A stretch of DNA of 64,000 nt from an uncultured Lachnospiraceae bacterium (GCA_944381575.1 CALWLS010000002.1:1-64000); one strand, 5' to 3'; positions 53,688 through 63,746 are shown, counted from the stretch's first letter. The notes: generated by a model from the letters alone, not told the origin. Translations and numbers: made by a program.

Positions 53688-54404
53688 TTAAAAGCTCTTC
53701 ACTGCCTTTTTATGTCCTTCGGATGCGCCCATAAGAGTAAGTACCGCAAAAATCCCTGCCATGGCCGGGATGATGAAGCCGTCCGCTCCGAAAATGATGA
53801 GAGAAAGTACTGACAGCCCCAGACCGATAAGCTCGCTTTTATGATCGCTGCTCTTAAGCCACTGCTCAAGAAATATCACCACGAACATGGCTGTCATGAC
53901 AAAGTCGAGGCCTTCCGTATTGAAATGTATAAAGGAACCGAACACCCCGCCGAGCACCGCTCCGGATACCCAGTATATCTGATTTAACAGCGTAACAAAA
54001 AACATGAACCAGCCCTTATCCACGTCCTCCGGTATCTCCGCCGTACAGTTTATCGAAAAGCTCTCATCACACATGCCGAATATCAGATAAGGCTTCTTTA
54101 ATCCCGTCCCTCTGTATTTATCCAGCATGGAAATGCCGTAAAATAAATGTCTGGCGTTTATCATAAGCGTCATCAGAAATGCCTTTATGGGATCGAATGC
54201 GCCCAGCAGAAATTCTGCCGCCACAAACTCCATTGAGCCTGCAAATATGGTTATGCTCATTATAAGCGGATAAATAAAGCTGAATCCCAGCACATTCATA
54301 TATATGCCGTAGGTCATCCCCAGAAATAAAAATCCCGCCAGTATAGGTATCGTATGCGGGAAGGCTGCTTTTAATGCCTTTAATTTCACGTTATCTTTCT
54401 GCAT
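53688..54404 (-). CDS. azlC: AzlC-family branched-chain amino acid exporter subunit
   Basis: A 238-residue membrane protein with the AzlC signature: FPHTIPILAGFLFLGMTYGIYMNVLGFSFIYPLIMSITIFAGSMEFVAAEFL and LMTLMINARHLFYGISMLDKYRG, then CDESFSI. It forms a two-component exporter with AzlD. Confidence 0.95.
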   Translation of the reverse strand: MQKDNVKLKALKAAFPHTIPILAGFLFLGMTYGIYMNVLGFSFIYPLIMSITIFAGSMEFVAAEFLLGAFDPIKAFLMTLMINARHLFYGISMLDKYRGTGLKKPYLIFGMCDESFSINCTAEIPEDVDKGWFMFFVTLLNQIYWVSGAVLGGVFGSFIHFNTEGLDFVMTAMFVVIFLEQWLKSSDHKSELIGLGLSVLSLIIFGADGFIIPAMAGIFAVLTLMGASEGHKKAVKSF

Positions 54405-54457
54405 CAGATATTCCCCAGTTCATAAGCTATAACGTCCCCCTTAATATTTAAAATCAA

Positions 54458-54498
54458 AATAAACCGGGGTTAGAATATCACTCCTAAACCCGGTTTGT
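54458..54498 (-). terminator. Intrinsic terminator after the racemase gene
   Basis: The stem AAACCGGGTTTAG/CTAACCCCGGTTT is followed on the minus strand by ATTTTGATTTT. It lies 70 bases behind the stop of the racemase gene. Confidence 0.75.
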
Positions 54499-54570
54499 CT
54501 ATATATCCAACATAGATTACGCAAATAATATAAACTATACATTCATATAAAACTTCGCGATTTACAATTA

Positions 54571-55704
54571 TTATCTTATATAAACGCGTTTTACCCTATC
54601 TGTCAAATAGTTCTCCAGTATAGAACAATTACCATCGGCATAATCACTTATCTCTTTCCTTCCCAAATATACATCAGAATACTTATCCTTCCCAAAAATC
54701 GTTACTTCATCTCCAATTTTACAGTCTATATCCGTAACATCTATTAAAGTCTGGTCCATAAATCCGTCTATATAATGCGCATATTTACCCTTTATCAACA
54801 ATGGCCCGCCATTAAGTAATACAGGTCTATACAATCCATCACACATCCCCATGGATATACACGCAACTTTAGTATCCTCCTTTAAAACCATGTCAGAATA
54901 TCCAATGATCTCACCTTTTTTAAGCTTAATGACATTTGTTATAAATGTTCTAAGTGACAATGAAGGTTTGTTCCCGTAATAGTTATCAACTACACCGTCA
55001 GCATATGCTATATATCCCCAGCCGGCTCTTAAGTGTGTACATACAGTATCTTTGGGAAATTCAATATTAAAGCTTGATCCAGCCGATATATATTTTGGAG
55101 CGTAGCCCATAGCTTTAAATTTTTCAACTATCGTTTCAAATACCTCATATTGCTTCTGTATTCTTATTTTAGAGCCCTCTGAATAGTGAGTCATAATGCC
55201 TACTATATCAAGATTGCCAGCTTTTTCAATTGCTTTTAATAATGCTTCAAACTCTTCCGGCAGAACACCTATACGATGCAAACCAGAATCAATTTTTATC
55301 TGTACTGGAAAATGCTTTAAATTAGCTCTTTTCACTTCTTCACTAAGAAGTTCAACTGTTTTTAAATCATAAACTTCCATTAAAAGATTATATTTAACAA
55401 CATATGGAATAGCATGATATGGCACTCCTGAAAGCAGCATTATTATCTGATCATTATAACCTGCATCACGTAGTTTTTTCCCTTCTATCACCTGTGCTAC
55501 TGCTACGATATCATAACCAGCCTCATCAAACAGCATAGATGCAACCGGAACAATTCCCTGTCCCCACGCATCCCCCTTAACTACCGGTATTATTGCCTTA
55601 TCACATGCAGCCTGCAAATTTTGTAAATTTTGCATGATTTGTACAAGATTAACTTCAGCATAAGAATAATAGTATTCGAGCTCACTTATGTTTCTGACAT
55701 CCAT
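54571..55704 (-). CDS. Divergent alanine racemase-like PLP enzyme
   Basis: A 377-residue fold-type III racemase. The PLP lysine K43 is in VVKGDAWGQG (usually VKADAYGHG), KIDSGLHRIG carries the conserved arginine, and the opposite-face tyrosine is kept in EIIGYSD. The usual GYADG motif reads GMCDG here, so a tyrosine lining the substrate entrance is lost; Tyr to Trp next to K43 is also unusual. Substrate range may differ from alanine. AAGGAGG precedes the ATG. It is AT-rich compared with azlC and divergent from a peptide-binding protein. Confidence 0.85.
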   Translation of the reverse strand: MDVRNISELEYYYSYAEVNLVQIMQNLQNLQAACDKAIIPVVKGDAWGQGIVPVASMLFDEAGYDIVAVAQVIEGKKLRDAGYNDQIIMLLSGVPYHAIPYVVKYNLLMEVYDLKTVELLSEEVKRANLKHFPVQIKIDSGLHRIGVLPEEFEALLKAIEKAGNLDIVGIMTHYSEGSKIRIQKQYEVFETIVEKFKAMGYAPKYISAGSSFNIEFPKDTVCTHLRAGWGYIAYADGVVDNYYGNKPSLSLRTFITNVIKLKKGEIIGYSDMVLKEDTKVACISMGMCDGLYRPVLLNGGPLLIKGKYAHYIDGFMDQTLIDVTDIDCKIGDEVTIFGKDKYSDVYLGRKEISDYADGNCSILENYLTDRVKRVYIR

Positions 55705-56065
55705 ATTAAGTGTCCTCCTTCAGTTTTACCCTCTCAAAACCACCCCTGCTTGTAGTTGAACATCTTAAATTGCATATGCGAATATCAAAAAAACAGCTGC
55801 TTTATTGACAAAATAATTCAGATTGTAATTATTTTCAACATGTAAAATGAAGAAAATAAAATTCACATCATTTGTATGAATTGCATAATATTCTTACAGT
55901 ATCACTCTTAATTTTTAACAATAATTAATAAATTTTAATGTTATTCTCTGTTTTTTATAATTTTTTTTAGAACAATATTTGTATTCTGCGAATGGATAAC
56001 AAAGTAAAACTTATAGTATATATGATTTGTATCCATTTAATTTAAACTTAAAAAGGAGGTGCCTT
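55705..56065. other. AT-rich divergent intergenic region
   Basis: This 361-base stretch separates the racemase and the binding-protein genes and must hold both promoters. Long A/T runs make many -10-like sequences and I cannot choose one. No gene or clear operator is seen. Confidence 0.5.
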
Positions 56066-57655
56066 ATGAAAACCAAGTTAGCATTTCTTCTAACCATACC
56101 AATGGTATTTCTGTTATGCTCATGTACCCCCCCCGAAACATCAAATAACAATGAATCTTTAAATAGCACAGATTCTATTGGTTCCGAAGAAGATCAGGTG
56201 CTGAGAGTTGTACAGCCATATGATCCCGGTACTTTTGAACCCGGTAATAACGATGAACAATCATACAACAGAATAATGGTACAGATTTATGACACATTAA
56301 CAAGATTTGATAAAAATGGTGAGCTCATACCATGGCTTGCAGAATCATGGGAGATGATAGATGATACTCACTGGCAGTTTAATTTAAAAAAGGACGTAAA
56401 ATTTTCTGATGGCAGTGATTTTACAGCCGAGGATGTAATCTGGACATTACAGTATGAGATTGAAAATAATATTCCAAATTCTCATTTTAATATGATCGAT
56501 GTTAATGAATGTTCAGTTATAGACGATACAACTTGCATTATAGGACTCAAATACCCTTGTGTTACTCTTCCAAACCATTTGGCTAATTCTCAGTGTGTTA
56601 TTGGTTGCAAATCTGCATATGAATCAAGCGGAGGTGATTACCTCGGCGGAGCAGTAGTTGGGACCGGCGCGTATAAACTTGTTGAGTATACTCAGGGTGA
56701 CATGATTAAACTTACAGCCAATGAGCATTACTGGAATTCAGAAAGCGGAAAGCCTTACATCAAAAATATAGAAATGAGAATAATAGATTCCGCAGATGCC
56801 AAGGCTACAGAAGCAAAAACCGGTCAGTACGATATAGTTATAGGTGTAAATGCACGAGAATATGATAATATTGACAATACTCCAGGAATGCATATGGAGA
56901 TAGCTCCTACATCTAAAACTGTATATCTTCTTTTGAACTGTAATAAAGCTCCTATGGATAATCCGCTTGTTCGCGAAGCATTTGCCAGATCCATCGATGC
57001 AGAAACAACTGTAAATTTAGCTTATGGCAAAGTTGGAGTCGCTGCTGAAGCATTTATCACACCTGGTGTACTTGGATCAAACTCTGAAACTTACCAGAAG
57101 TATTTTGGTACAGGCTATGATATCGAAAAAGCAAAAGCTCTTCTTGCTGAAGCAGGCTATGCCGATGGAGTAGATCTTGAAATCACTGTCGAAGCTCCGG
57201 ATGAACAACGTTGCGATATGGCAGAAGCAATACAAGCCCAGGTAGCGGATGCAGGAATAAATCTATCTATCAATAAAATGGAATACGCTCCTCTTCGTGA
57301 GTATATGTCTGCTGGAAATCATCAAATATGTATAAATGCATTTACTGCAAGTACTATGGAAGCAGATGGCTTCTTAAGCCAGATTCAGCCAGGGTCAGAT
57401 GCCCTTAATCGAGTTGGATATGATAATCAGGAATTTTTCGATTTATATCAAGAAGGCTGTGCAACTATAGATAAAGAACAACGTGGAAAGGTTTGGGAGG
57501 ATTGCCTCGAAATGCTCATGAAGGATTATGTGGTAATTCCACTTAATCATCAACAGATGTACGTCGCAGTTAATGATAGAATCGAAGGATTTTGGATTCC
57601 ACAGGGCTACGAAGAGCTATATTATGAAGATTTCTCAATCAACACAGAATCCTAA
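56066..57655 (+). CDS. Peptide/nickel-type ABC transporter substrate-binding lipoprotein (family 5)
   Basis: A 529-residue protein from the ATG at 56066, which has AAGGAGG 8 bases upstream; the frame is open from 56027. A lipoprotein signal LAFLLTIPMVFLLCSC precedes a spacer and an SBP_bac_5 domain (YDTLTRFDKNGELIPWLAESWEMIDDTHWQFNLKKDVKFSDGSDFTAEDVIW, then ALLAEAGYADG). It binds oligopeptides or similar ligands outside the cell. No permease or ATPase gene is adjacent, so it is an orphan binding protein. The divergent racemase neighbour hints at amino acid or peptide use. Confidence 0.92.
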   Translation: MKTKLAFLLTIPMVFLLCSCTPPETSNNNESLNSTDSIGSEEDQVLRVVQPYDPGTFEPGNNDEQSYNRIMVQIYDTLTRFDKNGELIPWLAESWEMIDDTHWQFNLKKDVKFSDGSDFTAEDVIWTLQYEIENNIPNSHFNMIDVNECSVIDDTTCIIGLKYPCVTLPNHLANSQCVIGCKSAYESSGGDYLGGAVVGTGAYKLVEYTQGDMIKLTANEHYWNSESGKPYIKNIEMRIIDSADAKATEAKTGQYDIVIGVNAREYDNIDNTPGMHMEIAPTSKTVYLLLNCNKAPMDNPLVREAFARSIDAETTVNLAYGKVGVAAEAFITPGVLGSNSETYQKYFGTGYDIEKAKALLAEAGYADGVDLEITVEAPDEQRCDMAEAIQAQVADAGINLSINKMEYAPLREYMSAGNHQICINAFTASTMEADGFLSQIQPGSDALNRVGYDNQEFFDLYQEGCATIDKEQRGKVWEDCLEMLMKDYVVIPLNHQQMYVAVNDRIEGFWIPQGYEELYYEDFSINTES

Positions 57656-57720
57656 ATTAACAAGTTACTTTAGATGAAATATTTCCTTATAATTTAACTG
57701 ATGTTTGATTGATGAAATCG

Positions 57721-57759
57721 AGTCTATGGAATTTTCAATATGAATATTTCATAGACTCA
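57721..57759. repeat. Stem-loop behind the binding-protein gene
   Basis: GAGTCTATG (57721-57729) and CATAGACTC (57751-57759) form a perfect 9-bp stem without a T-run. It could protect mRNA or be a protein site. Confidence 0.6.
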
Positions 57760-57784
57760 AATTATGTCTAATATACAAAACATG

Positions 57785-57820
57785 AATGTGGCAGCAGTTT
57801 TGCTGTCACATTTATATTTT
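57785..57820 (+). terminator. Intrinsic terminator of the binding-protein gene
   Basis: A 12-bp stem AATGTGGCAGCA/TGCTGTCACATT (one G-U) is followed by TATATTTT. The remainder of the gap to 57976 shows no further feature. Confidence 0.85.
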
Positions 57821-57976
57821 AGAATTGCAAGAAACTTTCAAATCAATTTCATATTTTTCATTTCTTATTGTTCTGTAAAATACTATATATCTACAATTAC
57901 ATTTACCTATCTTTAATGGTAAAACCAATGACAGATGCCGCCCAGTAAGGTATAGGCTTTTAATTGCCGCATTTTG

Positions 57977-58807
57977 CTACTTATCGGAACTATAAATCAT
58001 GGAAATGCCCCTGTCCAGGATAGAGCCATCTATGGCGCCCTGGGCCATGGCAACAGCGGAGCCGTCGGCTCCTATAAAATAGGTCGATGGGATTGAATAG
58101 ACACCATATGTATAAGCGGCGTCCTGATCGGTATCAAAGTATACCGGGAAGGTATAGCCGCTTTTTTCTATATAGGAGATCGCTGTTTCCCTTGTTTCAC
58201 GGTTTCCGTCAGTAAGATTTACCATAAGGAATTGTATATCCCCGCCCAGCTCTTCAAACTTTTCTTCAAATTCCGGCATTTCCATCTTGCAGGGTCCGCA
58301 CCAGCTGGCCCAGAAATTGATGATCACCGGCTTTCCGATAAAATCTGACAGGGATACCGCATCACCGTCGATGTCATATACGGTGAAATCAGGAGCAGCC
58401 GGAATCTCAAAATCATCATTTGTATCAGAATCATCCTGAGCATCAGATGAGGAGTCAGGATTACCTGAAGCAGCAGGATCATTTGAAGCATCTGCGGTGT
58501 CGGAAGCTTCGCTGCCTTTGATTGTTCCAGAAGTTGAAGACTGCTCTGATGAAATGCCTGAATCAACGCTGCTGCCCTGTCCGGATGAAATGTCGGAACC
58601 GGTGCTTTCTTCCTTCTCTAAATTTTGTTTATCACTTGTTTGGGACTCAGACAATGTTATCCGCTGACTGTCGTCAGCGGGCGGAGTGATATTGGTGGAA
58701 AGCCTCTCGGTCGCAACCTTGGGACTGAGTTTGTTATAGAGAAACGATGCACCGCCAATGAGCACGACAAAGGCTGTGATCATGATAAGGACGGATTTGT
58801 TTTTCAT
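57977..58807 (-). CDS. TlpA/ResA-like membrane-anchored thioredoxin
   Basis: A 276-residue protein with an N-terminal membrane anchor (VLIMITAFVVLIGGASFLY) and a long Ser/Asp/Gly-rich linker (about 40-145). The thioredoxin-like domain has the active site FWASWCGPCKMEMPEFEEKF and the cis-proline region GVYSIPSTYFIG. It reduces exported protein disulfides using electrons passed by CcdA, encoded 21 bases upstream. AAAGGAG precedes the ATG. Confidence 0.93.
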   Translation of the reverse strand: MKNKSVLIMITAFVVLIGGASFLYNKLSPKVATERLSTNITPPADDSQRITLSESQTSDKQNLEKEESTGSDISSGQGSSVDSGISSEQSSTSGTIKGSEASDTADASNDPAASGNPDSSSDAQDDSDTNDDFEIPAAPDFTVYDIDGDAVSLSDFIGKPVIINFWASWCGPCKMEMPEFEEKFEELGGDIQFLMVNLTDGNRETRETAISYIEKSGYTFPVYFDTDQDAAYTYGVYSIPSTYFIGADGSAVAMAQGAIDGSILDRGISMIYSSDK

Positions 58808-58828
58808 TGCGGAAAATGTCTCCTTTCT

Positions 58829-59506
58829 TTAGCTAAGAAGTGCAAGGAATCTACCCATTATCCCGAGCATCATAAGAATTCCCATTATAATAAGGAAAAT
58901 ACCGCAGACGGTATTTATCACCGAGTAATGTTTCTTTATGAGATTAAAGGTGTCTTTGAGCCTGTCGATTAGCAGGGCGCTTAGGATAAAAGGAATTCCG
59001 AGACCGAGGGAGTAGCATAGAAGCATTAGCATACCTTCGGTAATATGGCCCTGCTGGGAGGCGAGCATGAGGGCAGAACCCAGGAAAGCGCCCACACAGG
59101 GAGTCCAGCCTATGGAAAATACCACTCCGAATATAAATGCTGAGACCATGGACATGTCCTTTGTATTTACATTTCTACGGATGCCTTTAAATATATTCAT
59201 TTTAAAAATACCGAGATAATTTAAGCCGAAGAAAACAACGATAAGGCCGGTAATGACATTTACCGCTACCGCAGTCTGGTGACCCTTAAGGAAGCTTCCA
59301 AAGGTCCCGGCAAGGGCGCCCATGGCGATGAATACAAGGGTAAATCCAAGCACGAAGCATAGGGCGTTTATAAGCGTGCGCCTTTTAGAGTCATATGGAG
59401 CCGCAGAGTCTCCCGCAAAATATGAGACATAAATGGGAAGCATCGGCAGCAGGCAGGGAGATATAAATGTTATTATGCCCTCAAGGAAAGATATAAAATA
59501 CTGCAT
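58829..59506 (-). CDS. ccdA: CcdA/DsbD-type transmembrane electron carrier
   Basis: A 225-residue protein with six membrane segments and the two redox cysteines in FISPCLLPMLPIYVSYFAG and GWTPCVGAFLGSALMLA. It moves reducing power from cytoplasmic thioredoxin to the TlpA-like protein encoded directly downstream. The order ccdA-tlpA is a common Firmicutes pair. Confidence 0.94.
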   Translation of the reverse strand: MQYFISFLEGIITFISPCLLPMLPIYVSYFAGDSAAPYDSKRRTLINALCFVLGFTLVFIAMGALAGTFGSFLKGHQTAVAVNVITGLIVVFFGLNYLGIFKMNIFKGIRRNVNTKDMSMVSAFIFGVVFSIGWTPCVGAFLGSALMLASQQGHITEGMLMLLCYSLGLGIPFILSALLIDRLKDTFNLIKKHYSVINTVCGIFLIIMGILMMLGIMGRFLALLS

Positions 59507-59677
59507 CAGGATCCTTTCATTATATTACTTGAATTTGTAAAAAGTTTTTTGACTGCTTTGACAGCAGGCGGCGGCATATTCACAATAATATATGAGCGCC
59601 AGAGGGATGCCTGCGGTGTGAGAGCGGGTAATATGAATAAATTTTATGGCTTAATATAATATAGTTTATAACCAGTC

Positions 59678-59742
59678 AAAAAATCTGCAGCTCATACATA
59701 CGGAGTGTTACTAAACCATCTGTATGTGCCGCAGGTTTTATT
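59678..59742 (-). terminator. Intrinsic terminator of the gdpP-rplI-dnaB operon
   Basis: On the minus strand AACCTGCGGCACATACA pairs imperfectly with TGTATGTATGAGCTGCAG and is followed by ATTTTTTG, 15 bases behind the dnaB stop. Confidence 0.85.
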
Positions 59743-59756
59743 ATGTAAATATCCTA

Positions 59757-61112
59757 TTATGTAAACGTCCTTTCCTTACTCACGAATCTCGTGGTCTGAG
59801 ACTGCCAGTACAGGCTTATGGTACCGATAGGGCCGTTACGCTGTTTGGCTATAATGACCTCTGCCTCGCCTTTTTTAGGTGAATCAGGATTATAGTATTC
59901 ATCACGGTAGAGGAACATTACCACGTCAGCATCCTGCTCTATGGCTCCGGACTCTCTTAAGTCCGACAGCATCGGCCGCTTATCGGTCCTCTGCTCCACC
60001 GCTCTCGAAAGCTGTGAAAGGGCAACGACAGGACACTCTATATCCCTTGCCAGCGCCTTTAATGATCTGGATATATCCGAGACCTCCTGCTGCCTGTTTT
60101 CATTATGCTTCGTCCCTGCTCCGCTCATGAGCTGCAGATAGTCTATTATGACCATGTCGAGGCCCCGTTCGAGCTTGACCTTTCTGCATTTGGACCTGAG
60201 CTCCGAAATATTTATGCCCGGGGTATCGTCTATGATGATATTGGAGCTTCCGACCCTGTCGGCTGTCTGAATGAGCCTGTCCCAGTCCTCGTCCGCTAAC
60301 TTTCCCGTCCTTAAGTTCTGGGCGTCTATACCGGAATCCATGGCAAACAGCCTGTTTACCAGCTGCTCCTTACTCATCTCCAGTGAAAATATCATGCACG
60401 GGCGGTTCTTTTTTATCGCCACATATTCGAGGATATTTAATACGAACGCCGTCTTTCCCATGGAAGGCCTTGCAGCTATGAGTATAAAATCCGAAGGATG
60501 AAAGCCGGTGGTCATGTTGTCGAGATCCGTAAATCCGGTCGCCACCCCCGTGATATGGTCCTTGCTGCGGGAGGCCTCCTGGATCATGTTAAATACATTT
60601 ATGGAAATGTCGTCTATGCCTGTAAGGTCTGACGACGTACCGACTTTAAGCAGATCAAATATCCTTTTTTCCGTATCCGCCAGTATGTCCTCCGTGCGCT
60701 CGTTATCATCGTAGCACATCTGGCTGATCTCTCCGCATTCCTTTATCAGCCTGCGCTGTACCGCCTTGTCCCTTACGATCTCCGCATAGGAGCGGACATT
60801 TACCGAAACGGCATTGAACTCAAAAATATCCTTAAGGAAATCCACCGTCTGCATCTCAAGGGGCGCCCCGTCCTTTGCAAGCTGCTCCTGTACGGTGACG
60901 AGATCAACCACCGTATCCCGGTTATACAGCTTCCTTATGGCTTCGAACATGGTGGCGTATTGACGCGAATAAAAGTCGTCCCTGGTAAGCATCCCAAGGG
61001 CGGCTTCTATGGCATCCTTATCCATGAGCATGGAGCCTATGACTGACTTTTCCGCCTCGATGTTGTGAGGGGCAGTCCTGTCAAGTATGTTTTCCTTTGC
61101 CGTATCAGCCAT
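59757..61112 (-). CDS. dnaB: Replicative DNA helicase DnaB
   Basis: A 451-residue hexameric helicase. The N-terminal helical domain starts TAPHNIEAEKSVIGSMLMDKDAIEAAL. The RecA-like domain has Walker A ARPSMGKTAFVLNI, FSLEMSKEQLVNRL, the Walker B segment DMVIIDYLQLM and DLRESGAIEQDADVVMFLYRD. It unwinds DNA at the replication fork. Its start shares one base with the rplI stop (TAATG). Confidence 0.97.
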   Translation of the reverse strand: MADTAKENILDRTAPHNIEAEKSVIGSMLMDKDAIEAALGMLTRDDFYSRQYATMFEAIRKLYNRDTVVDLVTVQEQLAKDGAPLEMQTVDFLKDIFEFNAVSVNVRSYAEIVRDKAVQRRLIKECGEISQMCYDDNERTEDILADTEKRIFDLLKVGTSSDLTGIDDISINVFNMIQEASRSKDHITGVATGFTDLDNMTTGFHPSDFILIAARPSMGKTAFVLNILEYVAIKKNRPCMIFSLEMSKEQLVNRLFAMDSGIDAQNLRTGKLADEDWDRLIQTADRVGSSNIIIDDTPGINISELRSKCRKVKLERGLDMVIIDYLQLMSGAGTKHNENRQQEVSDISRSLKALARDIECPVVALSQLSRAVEQRTDKRPMLSDLRESGAIEQDADVVMFLYRDEYYNPDSPKKGEAEVIIAKQRNGPIGTISLYWQSQTTRFVSKERTFT

Positions 61113-61555
61113 TATACAGCCTCTACCTCCACGTTCACAGTAGCGTTGATCTCCTTATGGAGCTTCACCGTCACCTCCGTTATGCCCGTAGTCTTGATCG
61201 GCTCCATGACTATCCTCTTCTTATCCACGTCTACCTTGAATTTTTCCTTTAAAGCCTCGGCAACCTCCTTGCTGGTCACTGAACCGAAAAGCTTTCCGTC
61301 CTTTCCGCCCTTTACGGAAATGGTGACCTTTTTGCCGTCTATGGCCGCCTTTGTTATACCGGCGTTCTCCACCTTTGCGGCTTCTATCTTGGCGGCGTTG
61401 GCATTCTGAAGCTTAAGATCATTTAAGTTTGCCTTATTGGCCTCCACGCCGAGTCCCCTCGGTATTATGTAGTTCCTTGCGTAGTTGTCATTTACCTTGA
61501 CTATCGTGCCCTTTTTTCCGAGGCTTTTAACATCTTCCTTAAGTATTACCTGCAT
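61112..61555 (-). CDS. rplI: 50S ribosomal protein L9
   Basis: A 147-residue protein with the L9 signature MQVILKEDVKSLGKKGTIVKVNDNYARNYIIPRGLGVEA, a long connecting helix and the C-terminal rRNA-binding domain (KLFGSVTSKEVAEAL). It overlaps gdpP and dnaB by one base at each end. Confidence 0.98.
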   Translation of the reverse strand: MQVILKEDVKSLGKKGTIVKVNDNYARNYIIPRGLGVEANKANLNDLKLQNANAAKIEAAKVENAGITKAAIDGKKVTISVKGGKDGKLFGSVTSKEVAEALKEKFKVDVDKKRIVMEPIKTTGITEVTVKLHKEINATVNVEVEAV

Positions 61556-63576
61556 TATGAAATATCTCCCTGTTCTATCATCTGATCTATGACTGCCTTG
61601 ATCTTTTCTTCGGCTTCCTCTGCCGTCATATCCTTAAGCTGGGCTCCGGCCACTGACATATGTCCGCCTCCGCCTATCTTTTCCATCATCACCTGTACGT
61701 TTACATCGTCTATGCTTCGTGCCGAAACATATATCTGCCCGTTGTACGGAGTGAGGACTATGGCAGCCTTCATGCCCTCCATCTCAAGGAGACTGTTAGC
61801 CGACTGGGCTCCTATGACCGTAGGTGAATCCGCAAGCTCGGCGTTGCATACGCTGAATGCGAAGTGCTCCCTATAGATCTCAGCTCTGTCTATGGTCTCC
61901 GCCTTGGCCCTGTAATCGTTATAGCTCTCACGGAACATCTTCCTTACCCTTGTGGTGTTTGCTCCGTTCCTCCTTAGGAATGCCGCCGCCTCAAAGGTCC
62001 TGACTCCGGTCTGGTTGACGAAGTTCTGTGTATCTATGACCATTCCTCCGTACATGGCGTCCGCCTCGAGCGGCGTAAGGTCGATCTCCACTCCCATGTA
62101 CTGTATTATCTCTGAAATAAGCTCGCAGGCCGATGAAGCATAAGGCTCCACATAGGTAAGTACTGCATTCTCGATGGCTTCCGTCGTCTTCCTGTGATGG
62201 TCTACCACGGTTATCGTACGGGCCTTCTTTAGTAATCTCGGCTCCTCGGTGATGCTCGGCCGGTTTACGTCCACCACGGCCACCACGGTCTGATCGTCTA
62301 GCTTTTCCATGGCCTCGTCCCCGGATATGAACATATCCTCCGGATAAGCGCTGCTCTCAATAAACTTATCGTAGAGAGGCTTTAGCGATCTTGTCGGCTT
62401 GCCCATGACTATCCAGGCCTTTTTTCCAAAGGTAGTGGCTATCTTCCAGAATCCAACGGCTGCCCCGAGGCAGTCCACATCGGCGTTCTTGTGCCCCATG
62501 ATGATGAGCTTGTCACAGGTATTAAGGAGATCCCTTAAGGCCTGAGCCTTGACCCTCGCCTTGACTCTTGCATGCTTTTCCTTGGCCTCTGACTTACCGC
62601 CGTAGAAAATGACATTTTCCCCGTTCTTAAGCACCGCCTGGTCTCCGCCTCGTCCGAGGGCAAACTCTATGGCGGACCTTGCGGACTCGTAATTATCGTT
62701 GTACTCGGTGCCGCCCCGACCCACGCCTATGCTTAGGGTTATATCCATGTCGTTGCCGATATTTATGGTCTTGACGTCCTCAAGGATGGAGAACTTATCC
62801 TCTATCATCCTGTCCACGTCCTTCTCCTTCATGAAGAAGAAATATTTATCCTTTTCAAGCTTTTTTACTATGCCGTTAAGGGAGCTGATATATCCGCTTA
62901 TACGCCTGTCCACAAGGGCCATAAGGAGACTTCGCCTTACCTCCTCCACGGAATTCAGCGCCTCATCATAGTTATCAAGGTAGATAAGTCCCTCGCAGGA
63001 TCTGGACTGCTCGTAGGCGTTCTTATACCTCACAAGCTCCGTCTCATCCGTGACCGTGATAAATATCAGGTGCTTTCCCTCGGCTTTTTCGACCCATGCT
63101 CCAAATACTGCCGGCCTCATCTCTATAAGATAACGTCCCTCGCCGTAGCTGCTGTGGAGTAAAGAGGCCTCGGTAAGCTTATCCGTAACGTCCTTTCCCA
63201 TATCCGGGAAAATGCTCTGGATGTGAGAAGTATCCCCCTCGTTAAAGATCAGGCTGAAGGCGTCGTTTTTCCAGAGGACATTGCCTGCCGTATCCACTAT
63301 GGCTGCTGCCGTCCCCATCTCATTAAGCATCACTGATTCGGCTTTTTCAAAACTCTGGGCGTACTCAATAAGCCCCGAATAGAGCCTCTTCCTGCTGTAG
63401 AAATATAAGATAAGCGAAGCTGCGGCTATGCATACCGTAGCTATCAGCATCATCATACCAGCCCTTACATCAGCCAAAAAAACTATAAGATTGAGCAGCA
63501 CGATCAGGGCCGCCAGGATAAGCGGCCAGCGCATATACATCTCTAATGAGAATAAAGAGTCATTTTTCCTGTTCAT
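61555..63576 (-). CDS. gdpP: c-di-AMP phosphodiesterase GdpP
   Basis: A 673-residue membrane protein: two N-terminal membrane helices (about 15-58), a degenerate PAS domain, a degenerate GGDEF domain (FSILEDVKTINIGNDMDITLSIGVGRGG), then DHH and DHHA1 domains. DHH motifs are MGHKNADVDCLGAAVGF, VAVVDVNRPS, VVDHHRK and DTQNF; the DHHA1 motif is GGGGHMSVAGAQ. It hydrolyses c-di-AMP and so tunes potassium and wall homeostasis. The gdpP-rplI-dnaB order is typical of Firmicutes. A TATAAT only 9 bases before the ATG could give a very short leader. Confidence 0.96.
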   Translation of the reverse strand: MNRKNDSLFSLEMYMRWPLILAALIVLLNLIVFLADVRAGMMMLIATVCIAAASLILYFYSRKRLYSGLIEYAQSFEKAESVMLNEMGTAAAIVDTAGNVLWKNDAFSLIFNEGDTSHIQSIFPDMGKDVTDKLTEASLLHSSYGEGRYLIEMRPAVFGAWVEKAEGKHLIFITVTDETELVRYKNAYEQSRSCEGLIYLDNYDEALNSVEEVRRSLLMALVDRRISGYISSLNGIVKKLEKDKYFFFMKEKDVDRMIEDKFSILEDVKTINIGNDMDITLSIGVGRGGTEYNDNYESARSAIEFALGRGGDQAVLKNGENVIFYGGKSEAKEKHARVKARVKAQALRDLLNTCDKLIIMGHKNADVDCLGAAVGFWKIATTFGKKAWIVMGKPTRSLKPLYDKFIESSAYPEDMFISGDEAMEKLDDQTVVAVVDVNRPSITEEPRLLKKARTITVVDHHRKTTEAIENAVLTYVEPYASSACELISEIIQYMGVEIDLTPLEADAMYGGMVIDTQNFVNQTGVRTFEAAAFLRRNGANTTRVRKMFRESYNDYRAKAETIDRAEIYREHFAFSVCNAELADSPTVIGAQSANSLLEMEGMKAAIVLTPYNGQIYVSARSIDDVNVQVMMEKIGGGGHMSVAGAQLKDMTAEEAEEKIKAVIDQMIEQGDIS

Positions 63577-63668
63577 AGTAGATTGATTATATCACAGAAT
63601 ATACATTATTTCTCTTTCTTTTAAATCAGACGGTACTTGAAATTGAACAAATACATTATAAACCGCTG

Positions 63669-63697
63669 TTGCTAAAAACAGTGTTTTGTTGTATAGT
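63669..63697 (+). promoter_or_regulatory. Promoter of the small ferredoxin gene
   Basis: TTGCTA (63669-63674), 17 bases and TATAGT (63692-63697) lie 50 bases before the ATG. Confidence 0.65.
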
Positions 63698-63746
63698 ATG
63701 AGCGAACAATAATGTTTATTTCACATACTTTTAGGAGGTTATTACT

